From an uncultured Scytonema sp. (GTDB lineage: Bacteria > Cyanobacteriota > Cyanobacteriia > Cyanobacteriales > Nostocaceae): a stretch of 34,531 nt of DNA. The DNA is taken from assembly GCA_937873135.1 (NCBI GenBank), contig CALMVQ010000356.1, positions 1 through 34,531 on the forward strand. Reading direction: 5' to 3'. The position numbers and the translations under genes were made by a program. Shown here in pieces: positions 1 through 11,800 of the stretch. A model generated the notes under the pieces. It was not told the DNA's origin, did not search any database, and saw only the letters and a program-made list of their open reading frames with translations. The first letter of the stretch is position 1, and the number at the start of each line of letters is the position of its first letter.

Positions 1-2858
1 TTCACTTGATGGTCCATGCGTCCCAGGTATTCTATATTACCACTGGGCAAATAACGTGCCAAATCCCCCGTCTTATATAATTTTGACGAGTGAGTTTTGA
101 CTAGTAAATTATTAAACGGGTTGTCGATGAATTTTTCAGATGTTAACTCTTCTCGGTTGAGGTAGCCTCTTGCCAATCCCATACCACTAATGTGCAATTC
201 TCCTGGCACACCAATCGGTACTGGTTGCAGATATTTGTCTAGTATATAGACTTGTGTGTTAGAAATTGGTCGCCCAATGGTTGGTAATATCTGCTCCTCT
301 TTAGCAGCTACTGATCCAGACGTTGTCACCACAGTATTTTCCGTAGGACCATAATTATTCACTACTTGGAAGGGCAATGACGCTGATGGATAAGACGCCA
401 GCTGATCTCCGCCAATCAGCATGTAACGTAAAGCTACACTTTCTTTTGTCCATTCCAAAGACAATAACTCCTGTGCCACTGGTGTTGGCACAAAACTTAT
501 CGTAATTTTGTGTAAGATCAACCAGTCTCGCAGATTTACAGGCTCGGTGACCAGCTCTGATTTGACTAAGTACAGACTTGCTCCTATTGTCAGGTAAGGC
601 CATATTTCCCACACCGCTGCGTCAAACCCTGTTCCTGCCAACTGTGTGGCTTTGTCACCTGATGTGATTTGAAAAGTCTGCTGATGCCATTTCACTAAAT
701 TTAACAATCCCTCTAAGGCAATCAGTACTCCCTTGGGTGTTCCTGTAGAACCGCTGGTGTAAATCATATAAGCCAGGTTACTAGCTTGTACACTAGGAAT
801 GGGATTGTCCTGAGGAGACTGAGAAATCATCGGAGCATCAGTATCTAGGCAAACAAGTTGTGCAGTATGCAGTGGTAATTTTTCCACTAATTTCTGTTGA
901 GTTAGCAGCACTCTGACTTGAGCATCTTCTAACATGAACTTCAGACGCTCCGTGGGATATTCTGGGTCTAGTGGCACATAAACCCCACCCGCCTTGAGAA
1001 TCCCCAATAGTCCCACCACCATTTCTGGTGAACGCTCCACGCATATCCCTACCAGCACATCCACTCCGACGCCCAAAGACTCCAAGTAATGCGCCAATTG
1101 GTTGGCACGACAGTTCAACTCTGTGTATGTTAGAGACGCGACTAGTCGCGTGTGTACATCTTCAAAAACAACTGCTACTGCATCCGGTGTAAGCGCTACC
1201 TGCTCCTCAAATAACTGATGAATACACTTATCCTGCGGATAGAATGCTTGAGTATTGTTCCACTCTACCAACAATTGATGACGCTCTGCTTGACTCAACA
1301 GTAATAATTCTGCAACTCGCGCTTCTTGATTTGCGACAATTGCTTTAAGTAAAGTTTGAAAATGTTGGGCTATGCGAGTAATTGTGGTTGCATCAAATAA
1401 ATCAGTACTGTAACTCCAAATACCCTCCAGACCTCCTGAAACTTCCCAGTAGTTCACTTCTAGGTCAAACCTGACCATTTCATCAATTGGCAAGGATATG
1501 TTCTGGATAGTTAAACCTGGCAAATTCCAAGAAGACTGTGGGGCGTTCTGGAGAGAAAACATCACCTGTACTAGGGGATTACGACTCAAATCTCTGTCTG
1601 GTTGTAGCTTTTCAACCAACATCTCAAAGGGCAAGTCCTGATGGGCATAGGCTGACAAAGTTGCCTGCCGCACCTGCGCTAAAAAGTCAGCAAAGCTGGG
1701 GTTGCCAGAGAGATCACCCCTTAATACTAGGGTATTAGCAAAAAAACCTATTAGCTGCTTGACACTCTTGTTGTTGCGGTTAGCGATCGGGGAACCAACA
1801 ACAATATCTAACTGACCACTGTAACGGGAGAGCAAGACTAAAAAAGCTGCCAGTAGGGTCATAAACAATGTTGTCTCTGACTCTTGGCTCAGTTGCTTGA
1901 GCCGTTGCGTGAGGTCGCGATCCAGTTGAAAACACTCAACTCCACCTCGGAAGCTCTGGACTGGGGGACGTGGTCTATCAGTAGGCAGTTCTAGTACAGT
2001 AGGGGCATCCGCTAACTGTTTTTGCCAGTAAGCGAGTTGCCGATCAAGGACTTCACCTGTCAGCCACTGGCGCTGCCAAAAGGCAAAGTCAGCGTATTGG
2101 ATGGGTAATTCTGGTAGTGGGTTGGGCAATCCTTGAGTGAAAGCTGCATAAGCTAGTGATAACTCATGGAAGAAGATGTTCAAAGACCAGGCATCGTAGA
2201 TGATGTGGTGCATCTTCAACAGCAGTACATACTCCTGGTCACTCAGTTGGAGTATAGTGAATTGTACTAATGGCCCAATAGCTAAATCGAAGGGCTTGGA
2301 TGCAACAGACTTTGCTACTTGTCGAATTTGAGCAGTTTGCTGTTGCGTTGACAACCCCTGCAAGTTATGGATTGGCAAAGTTACGGCAACGGGAGGAGCA
2401 ATTACCTGGACAGGTTTTCCGTCTACCGTGGAGAAAGTGGTTCTTAAGACCTCGTGGCGGCGAATGAGTTCACTTAGGCTCTCAGAGAGTGCAACTATAT
2501 TCAGCGACCCATTTAGCCTCCAAGCATCCAGCATATTATAAGAACGACTGTCTGGTGACAAATGGTGCAAAAACCAGAGTCGTTGTTGGGCAAAAGACAG
2601 TGGTAACTCACCGTCCCGTGGCACTCTTTGAATGGGCAACTGATGAGAAGTTTTAACCTGCTTTGCTTGCTGTAAAAACAGCAAAATTTCTGTTTTACGC
2701 CTAGCTATTTCCTGACGTAGCGTTGGAGTTAACACCCCTTCAGGTGCGTGACAGCGCAAGCGAAGCTCCTCCGGAGCCGCTCCGCTAACGCCATCAGTCT
2801 CTAGTTCAATACTCAAGCTTGTCAGGTGACGAACGAATTCAACAATGCTGTTAGTCAT
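1..2858 (-). CDS. NRPS, N-terminal part: TubC docking - C - A (Leu-like), gene runs off left edge
   Basis: This NRPS module would add one amino acid to a growing chain. The ATG at 2858-2856 lies 2 bp after the preceding stop, with GGAG about 9 nt upstream. Domains by position: a TubC-type beta-hairpin docking domain (about 2858-2650), a condensation domain (about 2610-1290) and an adenylation domain (about 1240-1, cut in motif A8). The C-domain active site reads HHIIYDAWS, so the usual DG is DA. The A-domain A3 motif YTSGSTGTPKG lies near 740-765. Pocket residues read by eye from A4-A5 (FDAAVWE, SFVPT, LIGG, NNYGPTENTVV) give D-A-W-S-L-G-N-V-V, closest to Leu codes I remember (DAWFLGNVV) but with Ser at position 278. 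Two in-frame insertions resembling dispersed repeats occur, one in the docking domain and one in the A domain. The docking domain suggests it receives the chain from the PKS-NRPS just upstream. The substrate call is tentative; the domain calls are firm. Confidence 0.93.
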   Translation of the reverse strand, partial: MTNSIVEFVRHLTSLSIELETDGVSGAAPEELRLRCHAPEGVLTPTLRQEIARRKTEILLFLQQAKQVKTSHQLPIQRVPRDGELPLSFAQQRLWFLHHLSPDSRSYNMLDAWRLNGSLNIVALSESLSELIRRHEVLRTTFSTVDGKPVQVIAPPVAVTLPIHNLQGLSTQQQTAQIRQVAKSVASKPFDLAIGPLVQFTILQLSDQEYVLLLKMHHIIYDAWSLNIFFHELSLAYAAFTQGLPNPLPELPIQYADFAFWQRQWLTGEVLDRQLAYWQKQLADAPTVLELPTDRPRPPVQSFRGGVECFQLDRDLTQRLKQLSQESETTLFMTLLAAFLVLLSRYSGQLDIVVGSPIANRNNKSVKQLIGFFANTLVLRGDLSGNPSFADFLAQVRQATLSAYAHQDLPFEMLVEKLQPDRDLSRNPLVQVMFSLQNAPQSSWNLPGLTIQNISLPIDEMVRFDLEVNYWEVSGGLEGIWSYSTDLFDATTITRIAQHFQTLLKAIVANQEARVAELLLLSQAERHQLLVEWNNTQAFYPQDKCIHQLFEEQVALTPDAVAVVFEDVHTRLVASLTYTELNCRANQLAHYLESLGVGVDVLVGICVERSPEMVVGLLGILKAGGVYVPLDPEYPTERLKFMLEDAQVRVLLTQQKLVEKLPLHTAQLVCLDTDAPMISQSPQDNPIPSVQASNLAYMIYTSGSTGTPKGVLIALEGLLNLVKWHQQTFQITSGDKATQLAGTGFDAAVWEIWPYLTIGASLYLVKSELVTEPVNLRDWLILHKITISFVPTPVAQELLSLEWTKESVALRYMLIGGDQLASYPSASLPFQVVNNYGPTENTVVTTSGSVAAKEEQILPTIGRPISNTQVYILDKYLQPVPIGVPGELHISGMGLARGYLNREELTSEKFIDNPFNNLLVKTHSSKLYKTGDLARYLPSGNIEYLGRMDHQV
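1134..1157. repeat. Palindromic small dispersed repeat inserted in frame in A domain
   Basis: A perfect 16-bp palindrome, ACGCGACTAGTCGCGT, occupies 1136-1151, with imperfectly complementary flanks. It encodes VHTRLVAS between VFED and LTYTELN of the A domain. All other A domains here have only two residues (QQ) at this point, so the net gain is 6 codons. Its pattern resembles the 'AGAGACGCGA...TCGCGTCTCT' palindromes common in Nostocales genomes; that family link is from memory. Exact boundaries are uncertain. Confidence 0.7.
2757..2789. repeat. GC-rich small dispersed repeat inserted in frame in TubC docking domain
   Basis: The stretch encodes VSGAAPEELRL between ELETDG and RCHAPEG of the docking domain. 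The paralogous docking domain at 18570 has only DKL there (ELWVDR-DKL-RYRAPEK), so the net gain is about 8 codons. The DNA is GC-rich against its surroundings and forms a GCTCC/GGAGC stem (2765-2769 with 2773-2777). It resembles the 'GTTAGCGGAGCGGCTCCG' small repeats known from Nostoc genomes (recognised from memory). Confidence 0.7.
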
Positions 2859-2860
2859 GC

Positions 2861-5800
2861 TCAAAACTCCACTACCTCGTTATTGACTTCTTTAGATAAA
2901 TCTTGTGTTACCAAATCCACTACTTCTATATAGGTTGCTATCCCGGCTACTGTGGGAGACTCGAACATTGTCTGTATAGATAGGTCAAGTCCAAAAGCTG
3001 AGTTGATCTCTGACAGGACTTGGGTCGCTAGTAGAGAATGACCACCAAGCTCAAAGAAGTTGTCCTTAACACCAATGCGTTCAACTCCTAAAACTTCACT
3101 CCAGATTTGAGCCAGTTGAGCTTCAATCGGGGTTCGAGGTAAAACAAAGCCAGTTGAAAGATTTCTCGGAGCTGTATCCGGTCCAGGCAGGGCGCGACGA
3201 TCTACCTTACCATTGGGTGTCAAGGGCAGAGCATTGAGGAGGACAAAAGCATTTGGCACCATGTAATTGGGTAGCTTTTGTTGCAGAGATTCCCGCACCA
3301 AGGGCACGAGCTTTTGAACTAACTTACCGTATAAGGGATTGTTAGTGTAGTCAGTCCAAGGAAGGTGTGTGACTGTCGAACTATCCCAAAAAGCGGTCTT
3401 ATGTACTTGATTGCGGCAGAACACTACATCGTAAGAACCATCTTGGCTACTTTCCCACCAATTCAGGTGGACAGTGTAACCGAGATGCTGCCCCAACTGG
3501 TAAAACTCTTCGGGATTGATCCCAACTGTTGGCTGTTGTGTTAGCAGTTGGCGTAGCTGCCCCACTGTTTCGACACTAGGAGGATTTTCCCACCATTGGT
3601 AAATCTGTATTGCTTGCTGCACTCTTTGATTAGGTACACGCCTGATTCCCAAAAATTCTGGTTGTCGTGAGTGCAGTTGATTTTGTACCTGTGTCAACGA
3701 GAGGTTATCTAGTTGCCAATTTAACCAAGGAACTACCATTGTTTGGACATCAGTACCGATATGCAGAATAACATCATAACGGAATTGGGTTAACTCATTT
3801 TGACTGTTACCGCGTTTGGGCTGAATCTCTACCCAAGTAATCTGGGGAAAACGTTGTTTGAGGACGATGAAAAACCTGGGATCAATCACCAATTCTTCTT
3901 CAGCAGCCACACTAGAGTGTACCATTCGCTGCCATTGCTCAACAGTTCTATCCAACTCAGCTTGGGACAACTGTACTGCGGCATGGAATGGCCCCAACAG
4001 AGGCAAGCTACGAACATCCCCCACGAATAATGTACCCTGTTGACCAATTGCCGCGATCGCTCCTTCAATAACCTGCAACAAATACTCTACGCTGGGGAAG
4101 TATTGGACTACCGAGTTGATAACTACAATATCGAATTTTCCGTTGGGGATGTCTGCAAAGTTATCCGCCATTCTGTGCAATAGCCGCACATTATTTAGAC
4201 CTGGCAACGTTTTACATACCTGCTCAACGTACTGTATGGCGACGCTAGAATAATCACATCCCCAATACTCAAGGCAACTCTTGGCAACGCGAGATAGCAG
4301 TAACCCCGTTCCACAACCAATTTCTAAAACTCGCTGCGGTGATAGAGACAGGATGCGGGTGACTGTATTTTCAACCCACTCCCGCATTTCCCAATCTGGG
4401 ATGGCTTGAGAGGTGTACGAACTATTCCAACCAATGATATTGAATGTGGGGTCATCTATGGATGCTTGCGGTTGCCCGTATGCTTGCTCATAGAGCATTT
4501 GCCAGTCACTGACGTACTCACCCTGCCATTGCGCTAACTGTTGGGATAATACTTTGCTTTTCAATGCTGGCACTAAGTAAGCTACCAGTTGTTTATCACC
4601 AGTATTGTCAACTCTGGCGGCGACGACACCTTCCTGTACCAAGGGATGTTGGCTCAAAACGGCTTCGATTTCTCCTAACTCTATACGGAACCCCCGGATT
4701 TTCACCTGATTGTCTATGCGTCCGAGGTATTCTATGTTGCCATCTGGCAAATAACGTGCCTTGTCCCCTGTTTTATATAATTTTGACGAGTGACTTTTGA
4801 CCCCTTCGAGGCTCACTTTTGAATTCTCAAAGGGGTTAGGGATGAATTTTTCTGCTGTTAAGTCCGGGCGGTTGAGATAGCCTCTTGCCAACCCCATACC
4901 ACCAATGTGTAACTCTCCTGGTACACCCACAGGTACTGGTTGCAGGTACTCATCTAAGATGTAGATTTGAGTGTTACTTATCGGGCGACCGACGGGGACT
5001 ATCTGTAAATTGTTTTGGGGAAGACATTGCCAAAAAGTAACATCAATCGCTGCTTCTGTTGGTCCGTAGAGATTATGCAATTCACATTCAAGTTTGGAGA
5101 AGAAGCGTTGAGTAAGTTCAAACGGTAGTGCTTCCCCACTACAAAACACTCGCTTCAAGCAACTGCAACCAGCCAAATTGGGTTCTTGCAGAAAAACTTG
5201 AAGCATAGATGGCACAAAATGTATTGTCGTAATTTCTTGAGTAGAAATTAAGTTAACCAAATAAGTACTATTTTTATGTTCTTCTGGTAATGCGACAACA
5301 ATTTTAGCTCCAGTGAGTAACGACCAGAAAAACTCCCACACTGACACATCAAAACTGAAGGGAGTTTTTTGCACAACGCGATCACTACTGGTTAATTGAT
5401 AAGATTGTTGCATCCACAACAAGCGATTGTGAATTCCCATATGGGTATTCATAACCCCCTTGGGAAGTCCTGTGGAACCAGAAGTGTAGATGACATACGC
5501 CAGATTATCCGACTTCACCCCTGCATTAAGATTTTCCTGCGATTGTTGTTCTATAGCCCCCCAATCTGTATCTAAACAAATCACCTCTACAGTATGTGAT
5601 GGTAAAGATGATAACAACTTAGAGTGAGTCAGCAATACCTGTACACCCGAATCCTTGAGCATATAACTGAGTCGTTCTTGGGGATAATTGGGGTCAAGTG
5701 GCACATAAGCCCCATCGGCTTTGAGAATCCCCAATAGTCCTACTACCATGTCTAGAGAACGCTGCACACATATCCCCACCAGCACATCCGGTCCAACTCC

Positions 5801-8800
5801 CAATGAGCGCAAATAATGGGCTAACTGGTTAGCACGACAATTTAACTGGTGGTAGGTGAGTTGTTCATTTTCAAACACAACTGCGACAGCATCTGGGGTC
5901 CGCGCCACCTGCTCTTCAAACAACTGATGAATACATTTATCCTGGGGATAATCTGCAAAAGTATCATTCCACTCCAACAATTGATAGCATTCCTGCTGTG
6001 TAAGCAAGGGCAGTAACGCCACTGGTTGCTGTGGATTGAGCGCGATCTCCACGAGCAAAGTTTGCAAATGTTGCATCATGCGGACAATCGTCGTCGCATC
6101 GAATAGATCCCTATTGTAATAGAAAACGCCCTCAATACCAGATGGTGTTTCCCACAAGTGAACTTCTAGATCAACCCGAACTGAGTCCAGATCCCAAGCC
6201 ACGTCTTCGACCCTTAAACCAGGTAGATCCCAAACAGAGGTGGGAGCATTCTGGAAAGCAAACACCACCTGCACCAGTGGGTTGCGATCCAAGTTCCGCT
6301 CCACTTGCAGCTGTTTGACTAACATCTCGAAGGGCAAATCCTGATGGTCATAGGCGTCTTTAGCCACCTGCCGCACTTGTGCCAGCAGAGCTTCAAAAGT
6401 CAGTTCTTGGGATAAATCAAATCTTAATGCCAGAGTATTGACAAAAAAGCCAATTAACCCTTCTATTTCTTTGCTGTTGCGATTGGCGATGGGTGAGCCT
6501 ATAACCAAATCGGTTTGTCCACTGTAGCGAGACAGTAACACCACAAAACCCGCCAGCAGTGTCATAAACAGAGTACTTCCAGACTCTTGAGATAGCTTTT
6601 TAAGCTGACTTATCAGATCTTGATCTAGTTGAAATCGCTGTGTACCTCCTCGAAAAGTTTGTATGGCTGGACGGGAGCGGTCTGTGGGGAGTTCTAATAG
6701 AGGTGGTGCTCCGGCTAACTGTTGCTTCCAGTAGCTTAACTGACGCTCTAGTACCTTATCGGTCAGCCATTGGCGTTGCCAAATCGTAAAATCGGCATAC
6801 TGTACTGATAATTTTGGTAGTACAACCGATCTACCTGTGGAAATGGCTCGATAACATGCAGACAGTTCACTGATCAAAACACCTATTGACCAGCCATCAG
6901 CAGCAATATGGTGAATGACTAATAGCAGTACATACTCCTGTTGAGACACTTGCCAAAGCATTGCTCGCAGAACCGAACCATTAGCCAGATCGAATGGTTG
7001 GAAAGCAACATTTGTTGCCTGTTGCTCCACTTGTTTCCAGGAATCTGCTACATTTTTTATATCCACTACTGACAAGGTTATAGTTACGTTGGGAGCTATT
7101 ACCTGTACTGGCTTGTTATCTTTGATTTCAAAGCGAGTACGCAGAACTTCATGGCGCTGCACTATCTCCCTAATTGCCCCTTCCAATGCGTTGACATTAA
7201 GATTCCCCTCTAAGCGCACAGCAAAAGGCATTGTGTAAGCACCACTTTCGCCTTCTAAGTGATGCATAAACCACAGACGCTCTTGCGCCCAAGACAGAGG
7301 TATATCTATTTTTCTGGATACAGGTACAATCGCTGCGGTTTCTTCTCTATCAATAGCATCTAGGTTTGTATCTGGTTCTGTTTGTTTCTGTAGCTTTGGT
7401 GCTATTTCAGCTATTGTGGGAGATTCAAACAAACTTGCTACAGATAATCGGATAGAAAAAGTATTTCGTAGTCGGGACAGAACTTGAACAGCTATTAGAG
7501 AATCTCCTCCTAATCCAAAAAAATTGTCATGGATTCCCACCTGTTTAATTCCCAATAATTCTTGCCAAATCTCGGCAATTTTTTGCTCAACCCAATTGCC
7601 AGGAGCAACATAGGAATTATTCAGTTGTGGTCGTGAGTGTACCGATAAAGAGACTGTTTCTTGTTTCAAGAAATCTCCTACCTGTTGAAGTCTGGTAGGA
7701 AAATCTACTGTCGATACTAGAACCTGTGGTAGTTGATGATGCAAAATACGGCTAAAAGCTTCTACACCCTCTGCTGGCAATAAAGATTGCTGGAGAAAGG
7801 TGTAATCTAGTTTATCACCGAATTTCTTCGCTGCATCTGCTGCCATGCCCACTTCTTGCCAGCCATCCCAATTTATTGAACTGGTAAATGTGCTATCTCT
7901 TTTGCTATTCCGGTGAGCAAAAGCATCGAGAAAAGCATTGGCAGCACAATAATCTACTTGTCCCAATGCAGAGATAGATGAATTTAGAGAGGATAGAACA
8001 ACAAAGAAATCTAGTTTACTATCCCGAAATATAGTATCAAGGATGAGCGCTCCCCTCACTTTAGATGCCATCACACTTTCTGCGTGTTCCCTGGTTTTTT
8101 GTTGAATAAAACCGCCACCAGGAACGCCAGAACCATGGATTATACCGTCAATTTTGCCAAATTGTGCAGTAGCTTTGGCGAGCGCTGTTTGCATTTGTTG
8201 CAAGTTTGTCACATCAGCACTAACTACCAAAACCTCGGCTCCTAGATTTTCCAATTCATACAGTTTGCGGATTTTGCGACTAGTGCTATCTTTTGTATCA
8301 TGACTAACTAGCCATTTTTCCCAATCTGACCGAGCCGGAAAATTAGCCCGCCCTGTCAGCATCAATTTAGCCTTAACTGTCTGCGCCAAATATTCTGCCA
8401 GTGTCAGTCCAATACCTCCGAGTCCACCTGTAATTAGATAGACTCCGTTTTCTTGTAACCTTTGTACACCCTTAGTTGAGTTATCTAATTTGGCTGACTC
8501 AAAACTTTCTACCCAACGATGTTGTTTGCGGTAAGCAATAATCTGATCAGAGGATTTTACCTTTAATTCTGCTTCAAGCTGTTCTATGAGTTGCTTTTCT
8601 TGTAAGCTTTCTTGCCGAGGAATGACTACATCAATAATCCGACAATCCAAGTAAGGATATTCTTGAGGAATAGTTCTGACAGGACCGACTAAAGTTGCTT
8701 GTACAGGACGTAGATCTTCATCTCCAGTTACGTCCTGCATATTGTTAGATATAACTATCAATTGAAACTGCTCATTAACATTTTCTTTACCAAAAGCCTG

Positions 8801-11800
8801 GGCAAGAAATAGCAAACTGTAAAATCCTAAATCTAAAGCTTGGTCAATTTCTTCGAGTTCTGATAATGCCTGAGTCTCATCAGTAAGACTCCATAAATGA
8901 ATAATACTTGGAGGAATACTTTCACTAAGTTCTGTTAACAGACTTTGATAATCTTTAGGTTGTCGAGGATTCAGAATATATAAACTTGGATTCTCTTTTC
9001 TAAACGAGTTTCCTGCTTTGACAATAATTACTTCTTGATAATTTTGTTGTAATTTTTTCGCTAATTGCTCGCCCAATTTGCACTCATTGATAAACAGAAG
9101 AACACTGCTTTGTGATTTCCCTAGTTGGCGTGGAGAAAGCGGAGACCTTTTCCAGGATGGAATGTAGAACCAATCAGCAATATCCGTCTTTCTTTGTAAT
9201 GAAATCTGTGATTTCTGATGAGTCTCTTTTTGCCCGATCCAATAACGTTCGCGTTCAAAGGGATAAGTCGGTAAAGGAAGACGATAATACTCTTGGTGAC
9301 TATAGAATCCAAACCAATCTACTTTAACCCCAGTCAACCAGAGTTGACCTAATGTGTTAAATAAAATATGATTATCGGATTTTTCCTCTTGAGGATGACG
9401 TACCGAAGTCAAGACAGTTTGCTCAGATGCTTTGTCTGGATGTCTCTTAAGTAATGTAGTTAAAGTGTGTCCTGGTCCCACCTCTAACAAGATTTGCTCT
9501 GGTGTTGCCAATAATTTGTCTATCCCAGAAGCAAACAGCACTGTGGAACGTAGATGTTGAGCGTAGTAATCAGGATTGGTAGCTTGTGTGACTGTAATCC
9601 AAGTACCAGTAACGTTGGAGATATAAGGAAGTTTTGGGGAATTTAAAGTAACTTTTTTAACTTGCTCGACAAATGCTTCTAAGATTGGTTCCATCATTTG
9701 AGAATGGAAGGCATGGTTCGTATGTAGACGACGACATTCAATCCCTTGAGCAGCAAGCTGATTTTTTAGTGCATCTACAATAACTGTTGAACCAGAAACT
9801 ACGCACTGCGAAGGTTGATTAATCGCTGCAACAGAAAGTTCTTGCCCTAATAGAGATTTTATCTTCTCTGGGGGCAGGGGGACAGAAAGCATTGCTCCAG
9901 TAGGCAGTTGCTGCATCATCTGTCCGCGTAGTGCTACCAAAGATAAGGCATCTTCTAAGGAAAAAACTTCTGCCAGAGTTGCTGCTACATACTCGCCAAT
10001 ACTATGACCGATCGCAGCCACAGGATTTACTCCCCATGACTGCCATAATTTAGCTAGAGCGTACTCAATCACAAAAAGAGCAGACTGAGACGTTGCTGTT
10101 TGTTGAAGTTGCTTCGATGCTTGATCAATCTTTTCTTCACTGGGATAAAGAATATGACGTAAATCTAACCCTAGTAAAGGTTTGAGGATTTCTGAGCAAT
10201 AATCAACTTGTTCAGCAAATACTGTCTGAGTTTGGTAAATTTCCCGTGCCATATTGACATACTGGGAACCTTGACCTGGAAACATAAAGACAACAGAGCG
10301 TTCTGTAATCTCTGTGTAGTTGGTAAAAACTTGTTTTGAGTCTAAACTACTGAGAGCTTTGACAGCATCTTCTAATTCCTGACAAATTAACATCCGTCGA
10401 TAATTAAAACCCTGGCGACCACTATTGAGGGTATAAGCTATATCGCCTAAGTTAAATTCTGGATGCTCTTTTAAATACGTGATTAAATTAGCTGTGACCT
10501 TTTCAAGTGCATTCTCCGTTTTAGCTGAAAGTACCAACACTTGATAATCTTTCCCCTGCCCCTCTGCTCTTCTGCTCAAGAGCTCAAAAACAGGTGCTTC
10601 TTCTAAAATTACATGAGCATTAGTTCCTCCCATACCAAAAGAACTAACTCCAGCACGGCGAGGGGTCTTGTTATTTGTTTTCCACTCAGTCAGGGTTGTA
10701 TTGACATAAAAAGGACTATTGGCAAAATCAATTTTGGGTGATGGTGTCTCAAAGTGCAAACTAGGAGGCAGCATTTTATGTTGCAGTGCTAATACAGTTT
10801 TAATCAAACCCGTAACACCTGCTGCTGTATCCAAATGTCCTAAGTTAGTTTTTACTGAACCAATAGCACAAAAGCGTTTTTTATTAGTACTTTGAGTAAA
10901 AGCTTGAGTCAAAGCTGCAATTTCAATCGGGTCTCCTAAAGGTGTAGCAGTACCATGAGCTTCAATGTAGGAAATTGTTTCCGCGTCTACACCAGCTATA
11001 GCTTGAGCTTCGCCAATCACTGCGGCTTGACCACTGACATTAGGTGCAGTGTAGCCCACTTTCATTGCACCATCATTATTAATAGCCGAACCTTTAATAA
11101 TTGCATGAATGTAGTCGCGATCAGCGATCGCATCCTTTAATCTTTTCAATACTACAATACCAACGCCGCTACCGCCGATAGTTCCTTGTGCTTTTGCATC
11201 AAAAGCACGGCAGTGTCCATCAGGAGAAAGAATCATTTCCTCTTGATATAAATAACCTCTTTTTTGGGGAATATTGAGAGAAACTCCACCGGCTAAAGCC
11301 ATGTCACATTCACCATTTAAGAGACTTTGACAAGCAACGTGAACAGCAACTAAAGAAGTAGAACAAGCAGTTTGCACATTTATGGCTGGGCCAGTCAAGT
11401 TGAGTTTATATGCAACTCTTGTCGGTAGAAAATCTTTCTCGTTGGAGGTTGTTAATTGGATATGATCAATTATTTCTAATAATTGATGATGAGAAGACAA
11501 CATATTAAGTAAATACATATTCATCCCAGCACCACCATAGACCCCTATTAAACCGTTGTATGTTTGTGGGTCATAACCAGCTTTTTCTACAGATTCCCAA
11601 GCTAATTCTAAAAATAGGCGTTGTTGTGGATCTATTAACTCAGCTTCTTTTGCACTATATGCAAAGAAATTTGCATCAAATAATTCAATATCTGATATAA
11701 CAGCACTAGCTTTTATATAATTAGATTTATTTAGCAAATCTAGAGAAACGCCAGATGCTATCAATTCTTCATCAGTAAACCAAGATATCGATTCTACGCC

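Noticed and set aside
355-1044. Short minus-strand frames inside the left-edge NRPS
   Set aside because: They are out-of-frame shadows of the A domain, whose own frame is open from 2858 to the window edge.
9860-9900. G-rich stretch in the AT domain as a possible repeat insertion
   Set aside because: The encoded SVPLPPEKIKSLL fits normal AT sequence without added length.
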